NCBI RefSeq assembly: GCF_015624505.1
Contig: NZ_CP061379.1
Coordinates: 2,418,001 to 2,482,000, forward strand
Reading direction: 5' to 3'
Source: Bradyrhizobium commune
GTDB taxonomy: Bacteria; Pseudomonadota; Alphaproteobacteria; Rhizobiales; Xanthobacteraceae
DNA: 64,000 nt
Both the position numbers and the translations under genes were made by a program. The notes under the pieces were generated by a model. The model did no database searches, was not told the origin of the DNA, and was given only the letters and a program-made list of their open reading frames with translations. Shown here in pieces: positions 17,060 to 25,882 of the stretch (position 1 is its first letter; every line of letters begins with the position of its first letter).

Positions 17060-20000
17060 ATGACCAATCATACGCCGACTTTCACCTCGTCATCCGCGAG
17101 CGGCAGCTTCACCGAATTCGCCAACACCACCGACTCGACGACGCTGCACAATTTGTCCGGGACGATGAGCTTCAAGGACAGCGACAAGACCGACACCCAT
17201 ACAACGTCGGCGAGCCTGCATTCCGCGGTGCTGTCCAGCGGAACGATCATCCCTGCCGCCTCGCTTGCGCATTTCCAGACTGCGATGCAATCGCAGATCC
17301 TGAGCGATTCAAACGGCACGGGCCAGCTCAAATGGAGCTTCAGCGACGCCGACGACGATTTCGACTTCCTCGCCAAGAACCAGACGCTGGTGCTGACCTA
17401 CGACATCAAGGTCTCTGACAACCACGGCGGCACCGCGATCCAGACCGTCCAGGTCACCATCACCGGCAGCGACGACAAGCCGGTGATCAACATGACGACG
17501 GCGGCGACCGTCACCGAGCAGGCCAACAAGACGCTGTCGTTGTCGCCCGACACGGTTCACGTCGCACTCAGCTTCACCGACGACGATCTCACCAACACCG
17601 GCCACACCGCAACCGTGATCGGCGTCTCCGCCTCCGGCGCCACCGCGGGCCTGTTGCCGGGCTCGCTCGGCGACGCCGAGCTGATGGCGTTCTACCATGT
17701 CGACAACGTCGTCAAGAATTCGGGTTCGAGCGCCGGCACCATCAACACCACCTTTTCCGCGCCCGATCTCGCCTTCGACTATCTCGCGGCAGGCCAGCAT
17801 CTCGACATCACCTACACCGTGCAGCTCGACGATCATGTCGGTGGCGTCTCGACGCAGACCGTCACCGTGACCGTGGTCGGCTCCAACGACAAGCCGGTGT
17901 TTCTGTCGTGCCCGGAATCGGCGGCTCTCGCCGAGGACCACAACGTCGATCCAAGCGGCAATCTGACCGCGCATGGCGATCTCTTCTTCTCGGATGTCGA
18001 CCTCGCCGACGCGCACACCGTCTCGACCACGGTGAGCGCGACGCGTTCGGGGGGCGGCGCGATCCCGCTGACGAACGCGCAGCTGCTCGCCGCGTTCGGC
18101 ACCTCGCTCGAGGATTCGACCGGCCATGTGCTCGGCGAGGTCGACTGGAATTTCGCGCTCGCCAACGGCTCGACCAATTTTCTCAGCGGCGGCGAGAAGC
18201 TGACCCTGGTCTACCACGTCACGGTCGCCGATCCCTCCGGCGCCACCACGACCCAGGACGTCACCGTCACGATCCTCGGCGTCAACCATCCCGTCGTGAT
18301 CACGAGCGGCCCGGAATCCTCCACCGCGACCGAGCAGGACGCCACCACGGGCTCGTCGGCGCCCGACACGACGCCGACGATTCCTGCGGGCACGCTCGCT
18401 TTCACCGACCCGGACATCAGCGATACGCACACCGTGACGGTGGCGCTCGACTCGACCTCCGGGCCGACGCCACCGGCCGCGACCCAGGCCGACCTCGCCA
18501 CGGCGCTGACGACGACGCTGCACGATTCCACCGGCACCGGTACCGGCAGCATCGACTGGAACTTTGCGATCGCCGACAAGGACCTCGATTATCTCGCTTC
18601 GGGCGAGACACTGACGGTGAACTATAACGTCAAGGTCGCAGATGGCTCGACCAACTCGACGCAGACGGTGTCCGTCGTCATCACCGGCGCCAATGACGCG
18701 GTCACGATGACCAGCGGTCCTGAATCCGCTTCGGTCGCCGAGCAGCCCGGTCAGTCCAATTCGCCGACGCCCGACACGACGGCGGTGCAGACGTTGAACT
18801 TCACCGACGTCGATCTGTCCGATGTCCACTCGGTCGGTGTGATGCTCACCTCTGCGGTGTGGTCGGCCGATCCGTCCTTCGTTCCCGGCGACACGTTGAA
18901 CGATCTGCAGACCGCACTCATCACGGCACTGCACGATTCCACGGGTTCCGGCACGGGCGGGATCGACTGGAGCTTCAGTCTTCCCGACCGGGATCTGGAC
19001 TTCCTGGGCACCGGTGAGACGCTGACGGTCACCTACGACGTCACGGTGAGCGACGGTTCAACCAGCTCGACCCAGCAAGTCACGATCACCGCGACCGGTG
19101 CGGCCGACGCCATGACCGTCAATCCGGTCACAGCGACAATCAACGACACATCGTTCGTCGACGCCGGAAGCATCGTTGCCCAGGGCGATGCCATTCACGA
19201 CGTGTCCGACAGCCCGGGCGACGGCAGTGTGTCGCTCAGCATCACCGCCGTGGACGGACAGGCGGCGAATGTCGGCACGTCGATCGCCGCTGCCTATGGC
19301 ACGCTGCTGGTCGAGTCCGACGGCTCCTACCGCTACACGGCCTCGTCGGCCCTCGATCAGCTCCAGAACGGCGACAATCCGACCGAACAGTTCACGATCA
19401 CCGTCACCAACAGCCTCGGAGAGAGCCACGACACGACGCTGACCTTCAACGTGTTCGGCACCGACGACGCGCCAGTGATCACTGCGGCCAATTCGCTGGG
19501 GACGCTGACCGAGGACGCGGGTCCGACCGTCATCGTCAACGGCGGCTTTGAGACCGGCGACCTGAGTGGCTGGACGGCATCGGATGTCTTCCTGGAACAG
19601 CTGGTGCTGGGTGACCAGTATGGCAACTACACCCTGCGGCTCGGCAACAACGGCTTCCTTGAGCAGAATGTCGCCACCGTCGCCGGACAGCACTATACGC
19701 TGAGCTTTGAGGTTGCCGGCGATCCCGAAGCGACATCCTCCTCGTTCTCGGTGTTCTGGGACGGCGCGCAGATCTATGGTTCGACCCACGTGGAGTTTGG
19801 GTTCACCAAATTCACGTTCGACGTCGTTGGCGATGGAGGAGGCGGCTCGACGCCTTTGGAGTTCACTTTCGGCACCGACGGGGTTGGCCAGTTGCTCGAT
19901 GCCGTCTCGGTTTCGCCGACGCCTGGACCTGCGGTGGAAACCACCGACGGATCAATCTCGTTCTCCGACATCGAGACCGGGGATACGCATACGGCAAGCT

Positions 20001-20959
20001 TCGCGCCGAATGGCAGCGGCTATGTCGGTACCTTCTCGCTCGATCCGGTGTCGGAGGTGCCGGGGAGCGGATCGGTCGCCTGGCACTACTCGGTCGACAA
20101 CGCCGACATCCAGTTCCTGGCACAGGGACAGACGCTGGTGCAGAACTACGCCGTCACCATCCTCGACAGCAACGGCGCCTCCACCGTGCAGAACGTCTCC
20201 ATTGCCATCAACGGCACCAACGATGCGCCGACCGCGGTCAGCGAGACCGTGGTCACGGATACCGGCGCCGGCAACTCGGTCACCATTCCCGGCTGGGCGC
20301 TGGCGCTGAACGACACCGATCCCGATGCCACCGACCACGTCTCGCTCGGCTCAGTCACGGCAAGCTCGGGCGGCAGCGCCGGCTCCTTGTTTGGCGAGGC
20401 GTCCTTCACCGATGACGCCACGCTCGGCGGTTCGTTCGACTACACCGCATCCGACGGAATCACGACATCAGCCAACGCCGCAACCGACACGGTGGTGAAC
20501 AACTCGACGACCGCGACCACGCTGACGGCAGCAAGCGGCGACAGCATCCTGGTTGCGACCCAAGGCACCGAGCAGCTCGTCGGCGGCGCCGGCAACGACG
20601 TGCTGATCGGCACCGCCAGCGGCAATATCATGACCGGTGGTGGCGGCAACGACACCTTCGCCTTTCTTCAGCCGCCGAGTGCACCCAGCCAGATTACGGA
20701 CTTCAACAACACCACCGAGCACGACCGCATTGCGATCTCCGCAAGCAGCTTCGGCGGCGGCCTGACGGCGGGTATGGACGTCACGCCGACATTCGAGACT
20801 TCGGCCGACAATAATTTCTCCGGCGCGGCCGAATTCCACTTCGATACGACCAACCAGACGCTCTATTTCAGCGCGGATGGCACGCAAGGCTCGGCGATCG
20901 CGGTGGTGGCGGTCCAGGCCAGCGCGGTGATCAATCCGCACGACATCCTGCTGGTGTAG
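17060..20959 (+). CDS. Large VCBS-repeat adhesin with RTX motif, likely type I secreted
   Basis: The protein has 1299 residues and no Sec leader. Seven cadherin/VCBS-like modules of about 100-130 residues end in recognisable linkers such as VTITGSDDKPVI, VVGSNDKPVF, VVITGANDAV and INGTNDAPTAVSE. Between modules, residues about 826-950 are a jelly-roll-like insert (NGGFETGDLSGWTAS) resembling carbohydrate-binding domains. Near residues 1173-1200 an RTX-type stretch (GGAGNDVLIGTASG and GGGGNDTFAF) is followed by a haemolysin-like C-terminus. This architecture suggests a calcium-binding surface or released adhesin exported by a type I system; no exporter genes are in the window. Confidence 0.88.
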   Translation: MTNHTPTFTSSSASGSFTEFANTTDSTTLHNLSGTMSFKDSDKTDTHTTSASLHSAVLSSGTIIPAASLAHFQTAMQSQILSDSNGTGQLKWSFSDADDDFDFLAKNQTLVLTYDIKVSDNHGGTAIQTVQVTITGSDDKPVINMTTAATVTEQANKTLSLSPDTVHVALSFTDDDLTNTGHTATVIGVSASGATAGLLPGSLGDAELMAFYHVDNVVKNSGSSAGTINTTFSAPDLAFDYLAAGQHLDITYTVQLDDHVGGVSTQTVTVTVVGSNDKPVFLSCPESAALAEDHNVDPSGNLTAHGDLFFSDVDLADAHTVSTTVSATRSGGGAIPLTNAQLLAAFGTSLEDSTGHVLGEVDWNFALANGSTNFLSGGEKLTLVYHVTVADPSGATTTQDVTVTILGVNHPVVITSGPESSTATEQDATTGSSAPDTTPTIPAGTLAFTDPDISDTHTVTVALDSTSGPTPPAATQADLATALTTTLHDSTGTGTGSIDWNFAIADKDLDYLASGETLTVNYNVKVADGSTNSTQTVSVVITGANDAVTMTSGPESASVAEQPGQSNSPTPDTTAVQTLNFTDVDLSDVHSVGVMLTSAVWSADPSFVPGDTLNDLQTALITALHDSTGSGTGGIDWSFSLPDRDLDFLGTGETLTVTYDVTVSDGSTSSTQQVTITATGAADAMTVNPVTATINDTSFVDAGSIVAQGDAIHDVSDSPGDGSVSLSITAVDGQAANVGTSIAAAYGTLLVESDGSYRYTASSALDQLQNGDNPTEQFTITVTNSLGESHDTTLTFNVFGTDDAPVITAANSLGTLTEDAGPTVIVNGGFETGDLSGWTASDVFLEQLVLGDQYGNYTLRLGNNGFLEQNVATVAGQHYTLSFEVAGDPEATSSSFSVFWDGAQIYGSTHVEFGFTKFTFDVVGDGGGGSTPLEFTFGTDGVGQLLDAVSVSPTPGPAVETTDGSISFSDIETGDTHTASFAPNGSGYVGTFSLDPVSEVPGSGSVAWHYSVDNADIQFLAQGQTLVQNYAVTILDSNGASTVQNVSIAINGTNDAPTAVSETVVTDTGAGNSVTIPGWALALNDTDPDATDHVSLGSVTASSGGSAGSLFGEASFTDDATLGGSFDYTASDGITTSANAATDTVVNNSTTATTLTAASGDSILVATQGTEQLVGGAGNDVLIGTASGNIMTGGGGNDTFAFLQPPSAPSQITDFNNTTEHDRIAISASSFGGGLTAGMDVTPTFETSADNNFSGAAEFHFDTTNQTLYFSADGTQGSAIAVVAVQASAVINPHDILLV

Positions 20960-20988
20960 CCGATCGGCGCACTGGCTCTGCAAGCTGC

Positions 20989-21020
20989 GCGCGGGCTCCG
21001 CAAGGGGCCCGCGCTTTTTT
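20989..21020 (+). terminator. Rho-independent terminator of the adhesin gene
   Basis: GCGCGGGC (20989-20996) pairs with GCCCGCGC (21007-21014) and is followed directly by six T residues (21015-21020). It lies 30 bases after the adhesin stop codon. Confidence 0.85.
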
Positions 21021-21192
21021 GCGGGCCGTGCTTGCAATCGATCTCATTCCAAAGTCATAAGCGGGGCGACGTCGGGCGGCTTGAACTGACCGGCGTTCGT
21101 CCGCACAATGCAATCCGCCTCTGACTTCGCGAATTGCCAATCCGAACAAGAAGATAGACAGGAATTTGGGGAAGACGCGCGTGGGACATGGA

Positions 21193-22167
21193 ATGAAGGC
21201 CGCCATGACGCTGGCGGCCGTGCTTTGCGGCACACCGGCTTTCGCCGGGTGGGAGCCGACAAAACCCGTCGAGATCGTGGTGGCAGCGGGCGCAGGCGGC
21301 GCCTCCGACCAGATGGCGCGGATGATGCAGGCCGCGATCCAGAAGAACAATCTGATGAAACAGCCATTGGTGGTTTCGCTCAAGGGCGGCGCCTCTGGCG
21401 CGGAAGCGCTGATGTACATGAAGTCCAGCGAAGGTGATGCGAACAAGGTGCTGATCGCCTATTCGCTGATCTACATGCTGCCGCTGTCGGCCAAGATCCC
21501 GTTCAACTGGCGTGAGCTGACGCCGGTGTCGGTGATCGCGCTCGACCAGTTCGTGCTATGGGACAACAGCGCCGGTCCCAAGACGGTGAAGGAATTCGTC
21601 GAGGCCGCGAAGGCGTCAGCCTCGCCGTTCAAGATGGGCGGCACCGGCTCCAAGCGCGAGGACCACGTGCTGACCGTGTTCATCGAGCAGAAGACCGGCG
21701 CGAAATTCTCCTATCTGCCCTACAAGTCCGGCGGCGAGGCCGCGACCCAGCTCGTCGGCAATCACACCGAATCCAACGTCAACAATCCGAGCGAGAATCT
21801 CGAAGTCTGGCGCGCAGGTCAGGTGCGCCCGCTCTGCGTGTTCGACAAGGAGCGCATCTCCTACACCAGCAAGGTGACGGACACGCAGTCCTGGGCCGAC
21901 ATCCCGACTTGCAGGGAGGAGGGCGTCGACGTGCAGTATCTGATGCTGCGCGCGATGTTCCTGCCCGGCAAGGTCACACCGGAGCAACAGGCGTTCTATG
22001 TCGAGCTGTTTCACAAGGTGACGCAGACCGCGGAGTACAAGGACTACATGGAGAAGCAGGCGCTGAAGCCGATCTTCCTCACGGGCAAGGATATGGTGCA
22101 ATTCCTCGAAGAGGACGACGCGCAGAACAAGTCGCTGATGACGGAAGCCGGATTCGTCGCGAAGTAA
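21193..22167 (+). CDS. tctC: TctC-type solute receptor of a tripartite tricarboxylate transporter
   Basis: The protein is 324 residues from the ATG at 21193, with a Sec leader (MKAAMTLAAVLCGTPAFAG). A GTG at 21181 with GGGGAAG six bases upstream is an equally possible start. The mature part has the Bug family core: KPVEIVVAAGAGGASDQMARM, then KMGGTGSKREDHVL and LPYKSGGEAATQLVG. It lies directly upstream of tctB and tctA, so unlike the receptor at 1480-2454 it has its own membrane partners. The ligand is probably a carboxylate but is not shown. Confidence 0.9.
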   Translation: MKAAMTLAAVLCGTPAFAGWEPTKPVEIVVAAGAGGASDQMARMMQAAIQKNNLMKQPLVVSLKGGASGAEALMYMKSSEGDANKVLIAYSLIYMLPLSAKIPFNWRELTPVSVIALDQFVLWDNSAGPKTVKEFVEAAKASASPFKMGGTGSKREDHVLTVFIEQKTGAKFSYLPYKSGGEAATQLVGNHTESNVNNPSENLEVWRAGQVRPLCVFDKERISYTSKVTDTQSWADIPTCREEGVDVQYLMLRAMFLPGKVTPEQQAFYVELFHKVTQTAEYKDYMEKQALKPIFLTGKDMVQFLEEDDAQNKSLMTEAGFVAK

Positions 22168-22194
22168 CCGGTCTTCTTCACCTCGCCCCGCTCG

Positions 22195-22220
22195 CCCTCT
22201 CCCCGCAAGCGGGGAGAGGG
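22195..22220. repeat. 11-bp palindromic hairpin between tctC and tctB
   Basis: CCCTCTCCCCG (22195-22205) pairs perfectly with CGGGGAGAGGG (22210-22220) around a four-base loop. Similar GC-rich palindromes are widespread between genes in proteobacteria. In this position it could stabilise or attenuate the transcript so that more receptor than membrane protein is made. Confidence 0.6.
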
Positions 22221-22247
22221 ATTGGCCACAGCGTTTGTTGTTAGAGC

Positions 22248-22790
22248 ATGTCCCAAACCGATCCTGAAATCGTCGTCGACGATCCGACCGCGCCTGAAGA
22301 CGACTCGCCCGCTGTGGCAAGCACCCGTGCGGTCGAAATCATCGTCTGCCTGCTGCTCCTCGCGCTCGCCGCAATCCTCGGCTACGACAATTGGCGCACC
22401 GGTGCCTCCTGGGATTCGACCGGGCCCGAGCCCGGCTATTTTCCGTTCTATCTCTCCATCATTCTCGGCGGCGGCAGCCTGTACGGTCTGGTCTCGGCGC
22501 TGGTCGGACGCCATGCTGCGTCCGAGACCTTCGTCACGCGCGCGCAGGCGCGTCGCGTGCTGGCGGTGTTCGTGCCGACGCTGCTGTTCTGCCTGGTGAC
22601 GCAGTTCCTCGGCCTTTATGTCGCGAGCTTCCTCCTGATCGCAGGCTTCATGCGGCTGATCGGCAAGATCGCGCTGTGGAAGTCGCTGCTCACCGCCTTT
22701 CTCTTCACGGCGATCATGTTCGCGACCTTCGATATCGCCTTTGACGTCATCATGCCGAAGGGACCGCTCGAAGCGGCCTTTGGTTACTAG
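22248..22790 (+). CDS. tctB: TctB small membrane subunit of tripartite tricarboxylate transporter
   Basis: The protein is 180 residues. A short acidic N-terminus is followed by four hydrophobic helices (VEIIVCLLLLALAAILGY, SIILGGGSLYGLVSALV, VPTLLFCLVTQFLGLYV, and a last one ending LFTAIMFATFDIAF). The extracytoplasmic GPEPGYFPFYLSI is the characteristic TctB signature. It is the small integral subunit that works with TctA, and the gene ends 11 bases before tctA. Confidence 0.9.
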   Translation: MSQTDPEIVVDDPTAPEDDSPAVASTRAVEIIVCLLLLALAAILGYDNWRTGASWDSTGPEPGYFPFYLSIILGGGSLYGLVSALVGRHAASETFVTRAQARRVLAVFVPTLLFCLVTQFLGLYVASFLLIAGFMRLIGKIALWKSLLTAFLFTAIMFATFDIAFDVIMPKGPLEAAFGY

Positions 22791-22801
22791 GCGGGCCTGC
22801 G

Positions 22802-24319
22802 ATGGAAGCTTTCGGTCTGTTGCTGCACGGCTTCGCCGTCCTGCTCACGTGGAAGACGCTCGTGCTGATGATGGTCGGGCTGGTGCTTGGCATCTTCGTC
22901 GGCGTGCTCCCCGGCCTTGGCGGCCCCAACGGCGTTGCCATCCTCCTGCCGCTCACCTTCACGATGGATCCGACCTCGGCGATCGTGATGCTGTCCTGCA
23001 TCTATTGGGGCGCGCTGTTCGGCGGCGCGATCACCTCGATCCTGTTCAACATTCCCGGTGAGGCCTGGTCGGTCGCGACCACCTTCGACGGCTATCCGAT
23101 GGCGCAGCAGGGCAGGGCGGCAGAAGCGCTAACTGCGGCGTTCACCTCGTCCTTCATCGGCTCGCTGGTCGCGGTGCTCCTGATCACCTTCCTGGCTCCG
23201 ATGATCTCGTCCTTTGCGTTAAAGTTCGGTCCGCCCGAGTTCTTCGCGGTCTATCTCCTGACGTTCTGCTCCTTCGTCGGCCTCGGCCGCGAGGCCAAGC
23301 ACAAGACGGTCGTCTCGATGTCGCTCGGGCTCCTGCTCGCCGGAATCGGCATGGACACGGTATCGGGACAGCTGCGCATGACCTTCGGCTCGTCGGAGCT
23401 GTTGCGCGGCATCAACTTCCTCGTCGCCGTCATCGGCCTGTTCGGCATCAGCGAGATCCTGTTGACCATGGAGGAGCGGCTGGCGCTGCGCGGGCACGCG
23501 GCGAGCATCTCGCTGCGCGTCGTGCTCGACGTGTGGAAGGATCTGCCGAAATATTGGGTGACGCTGCTGCGCTCCTCCTTCGTCGGCTGCTGGCTCGGCA
23601 TTACTCCGGGCGGCGCGATCGCGGCGTCCTTCATGGGCTACAACCTCGCCAAGCGCTTCGCCAAGGATCCCGAAAGCTTTGGCAAGGGCCGCATCGAGGG
23701 CGTGTTCGCGCCCGAGACTGCGGCGCATGCCTCCGGCACCTCGGCGCTGCTGCCGATGCTGGCGCTCGGCATTCCCGGCTCCGGCACCGCCGCGATCCTG
23801 CTCGGCGGCCTGATGGTGTGGGGACTCAATCCCGGACCGCTGCTTTTCGTCGAGCACAAGGATTTCGTCTGGGGCCTGATCGCCTCGATGTATCTCGGCA
23901 ATGTCGTCGGCCTCGTGCTGGTGCTGACGACGGTGCCGATCTTTGCCTCGATCCTGCGCGTGCCGTTCGCGGCCGTAGCTCCGATGATCGTGGTGTCCTG
24001 TGCGATCGGCGCCTATGCGATTCAGAACGCGATGTTCGACATCTGGCTGATGCTAGGCTTCGGTGTCGTCGGTTACGTCTTCAAGAAGATCGGCATTGCG
24101 CTCGCGCCGTTCACGCTGGCGCTCGTGCTCGGGAACCGCGCCGAAGATGCCTTCCGGCTGTCGATGATCGGCTCCGGTGGCGACCTCAAAGTGTTCTGGT
24201 CGAACAGTCTTGTCGGTTCCATCACGACGCTGGCGATCTTGTTGTTGTTCTGGCCGTTGATCGACGGCGTGCTGAGCCGCGTCGGATCGTCGCAGCGGCG
24301 AAGCCGAGACGGTAGATGA
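22802..24319 (+). CDS. tctA: TctA large membrane subunit of tripartite tricarboxylate transporter
   Basis: The protein is 505 residues with about ten to twelve membrane segments. The TctA signatures are present: GVLPGLGGPNGVAILLPLTF near the N-terminus, FNIPGEAWSVATTFDGYPMA, and SALLPMLALGIPGSGTAAIL in the second half. It is the channel-forming subunit of the sodium- or proton-driven carboxylate importer completed by the two genes upstream. Its last about 30 residues (ITTLAILLLFWPLIDG, then a basic tail) have a diverged copy at 25592-25741. Confidence 0.93.
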   Translation: MEAFGLLLHGFAVLLTWKTLVLMMVGLVLGIFVGVLPGLGGPNGVAILLPLTFTMDPTSAIVMLSCIYWGALFGGAITSILFNIPGEAWSVATTFDGYPMAQQGRAAEALTAAFTSSFIGSLVAVLLITFLAPMISSFALKFGPPEFFAVYLLTFCSFVGLGREAKHKTVVSMSLGLLLAGIGMDTVSGQLRMTFGSSELLRGINFLVAVIGLFGISEILLTMEERLALRGHAASISLRVVLDVWKDLPKYWVTLLRSSFVGCWLGITPGGAIAASFMGYNLAKRFAKDPESFGKGRIEGVFAPETAAHASGTSALLPMLALGIPGSGTAAILLGGLMVWGLNPGPLLFVEHKDFVWGLIASMYLGNVVGLVLVLTTVPIFASILRVPFAAVAPMIVVSCAIGAYAIQNAMFDIWLMLGFGVVGYVFKKIGIALAPFTLALVLGNRAEDAFRLSMIGSGGDLKVFWSNSLVGSITTLAILLLFWPLIDGVLSRVGSSQRRSRDGR

Positions 24320-24566
24320 AGCAGTCCGATTGTCGTTTGAAGCAGTGCCTTCGCCAGTCTCCTTCGGATTGAAGTCCAAGCGCGCTCACAAAGCAGCCCC
24401 ATCGAACGATTCGACAATGACCCTGTCGTAAGGCGAGTGCGGCGGCTCATGGCGTTGTGAGCTAGATGACACGTAAAGTTGTAATCTTCTGGTATATAAT
24501 GCGGCATCTCCGGCTCGTCGAAGCTGAGAGACCTTATTGTCATCAATTTTTTGATTGGAGCCGGAA

Positions 24567-25517
24567 ATGAAGAGATTGCCGAGATTACTTGGTGTGTCTT
24601 TTGCGATCATTGGAGCGATGATCGCACTCTCCGTCCTCGCAAGTCCCGCCAGCGCTCAAGCAAGCCGCACTTGGGTGTCCGGTGTTGGCGATGACGTCAA
24701 CCCGTGCAGCCGCACGGCGCCCTGCAAGACCTTCGCCGGCGCTATCTCGAAGACAGCGGTGAACGGTGAGATCAATTGCCTCGATCCCGGCGGCTTCGGC
24801 GCCGTGACCATCACGAAGTCAATCACGATCGACTGCCATGAGATCTTCGGTTCTATTCTCAGCGCCGGAACGAACGGCATCAACATCGCGTTCGATTCGT
24901 TCGGTGCGACCGACGTGCGCAAGACCGTGAACCTGCGCAACATCAACATCCAGGGATTTGACAGCGGCATCATCGGTATTCGCATCTTCGGCGCGGGTAC
25001 CGGGACCTTCGCCAATATCGAGGATTGCCTGGTCAACGGCAATTTCGGCTCGACTGCGACGGGCATCGCCGATCAGCGCACCAACGGAACGCTTAACGTT
25101 GTGAACACGACGGTCCGCGATATGGGCGGTAGCGGCATTACGATCGCGAGTGCGGCGGGGGGTCTGATCAAGGCGACGCTCAGCAATGTGAGGGTGATCA
25201 ACGCTGCCAGCGGCGTTGCGGTCGGTACCGGTGCGGCCGTTCATCTCTCCAACTCGCTCGTGTCAAGCAATTCGGTCGCCGGCATCTCTATTTCGGGCGG
25301 CGGCGTCAACGTTGACGACACCACAATTCCGTTCAACGCGATTGGCATCAAGCAGACCGGCGGAACGGTCAACCTGTCGAACAGCGACCTCTCGTTCAAC
25401 AGCAGCGGTGTGTCTGGCACGGTCTTGTCATATTCGAACAATCGCTTCACCAGCAACGGCGCGGGCGGAACGATTACGGCAATCGGAACCACGTCCAATC
25501 CGACCGGGTTGCAGTAA
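24567..25517 (+). CDS. Secreted right-handed parallel beta-helix protein
   Basis: The protein is 316 residues from the ATG at 24567 (GGAG upstream). A Sec leader ends at SPASAQA. The mature part begins TWVSGVGDDVNPCSRTAPC, seen in families of exported beta-helix proteins, and continues as a series of about 20-residue rungs rich in Gly, Asn, Val and Ile (for example VNVDDTTIPFNAIGI, VNLSNSDLSFNSSGV). No catalytic residues of pectate lyases or other polysaccharidases were recognised. A surface or released structural or binding protein is the best reading. Flanking DNA on both sides contains tctA or its remnant. Confidence 0.85.
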   Translation: MKRLPRLLGVSFAIIGAMIALSVLASPASAQASRTWVSGVGDDVNPCSRTAPCKTFAGAISKTAVNGEINCLDPGGFGAVTITKSITIDCHEIFGSILSAGTNGINIAFDSFGATDVRKTVNLRNINIQGFDSGIIGIRIFGAGTGTFANIEDCLVNGNFGSTATGIADQRTNGTLNVVNTTVRDMGGSGITIASAAGGLIKATLSNVRVINAASGVAVGTGAAVHLSNSLVSSNSVAGISISGGGVNVDDTTIPFNAIGIKQTGGTVNLSNSDLSFNSSGVSGTVLSYSNNRFTSNGAGGTITAIGTTSNPTGLQ

Positions 25518-25563
25518 TCGCGGGAAGAGCTGCGGCTCGTCGGCCGTCATTCGCTTAAAGTGC

Positions 25564-25589
25564 AAAAGCCCCGGCTCGCCGGGGCTTTT
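25564..25589 (+). terminator. Rho-independent terminator of the beta-helix gene
   Basis: AAAAGCCCCGGC (25564-25575) pairs with GCCGGGGCTTTT (25578-25589). It lies 46 bases after the beta-helix stop; the run of A and T on the arms makes it potentially bidirectional. Confidence 0.85.
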
Positions 25590-25591
25590 GT

Positions 25592-25741
25592 CTGTTCCGG
25601 GCGAACGATCTGGCCGTCCCGATCACAACGCTCGCGATCGTGCTGTTGTTTTGGCCAGTCATCAACGGTTGGCTGGCCCGCGTCGGATGGACGCGGCGGG
25701 CCAAATCTGCGCCGTGCCAGGGCCAGGATAATATTGTTTGA
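25592..25741 (+). pseudogene. 3' remnant of a second tctA gene
   Basis: Reading from 25592 to the TGA at 25739-25741 gives a protein fragment whose first 32 residues align without gaps to the C-terminus of the intact TctA. Twenty of them agree, including ITTLAI, LLFWP and RVG. There is no start codon or upstream coding part; the homology begins only two bases after the beta-helix terminator. It is a diverged relic rather than a fresh copy, since DNA and protein both differ. It was probably left when the beta-helix gene or a neighbouring deletion removed the rest of a tctA paralogue. Confidence 0.7.
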
Positions 25742-25882
25742 AATCAGTCGGATAGACGGTTGGTGGTGAATCTCGTCCGGGCACCACCTCGACTCGATTG
25801 TTTCCAAATGTTGCTGCAGCGGCACAGCCTTTGGGCGGGTAGCAGCGTATATTTTAATCACGAAATCGTGGGGAGAGGTTCC

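Noticed and set aside
17309..18934. 541-codon minus-strand frame opposite the VCBS gene
   Set aside because: Arg-rich low-complexity translation, no start signal or motif, and the plus strand encodes clear VCBS modules.
21168..21192. TTG or GTG start upstream of the tctC ATG
   Set aside because: Possible, but the ATG at 21193 gives a standard leader; the GTG at 21181 is kept only as an alternative.
24495..24500. TATAAT as the -10 box for the beta-helix gene
   Set aside because: No acceptable -35 at 16-18 bases upstream; the match may be chance in an AT-rich stretch.
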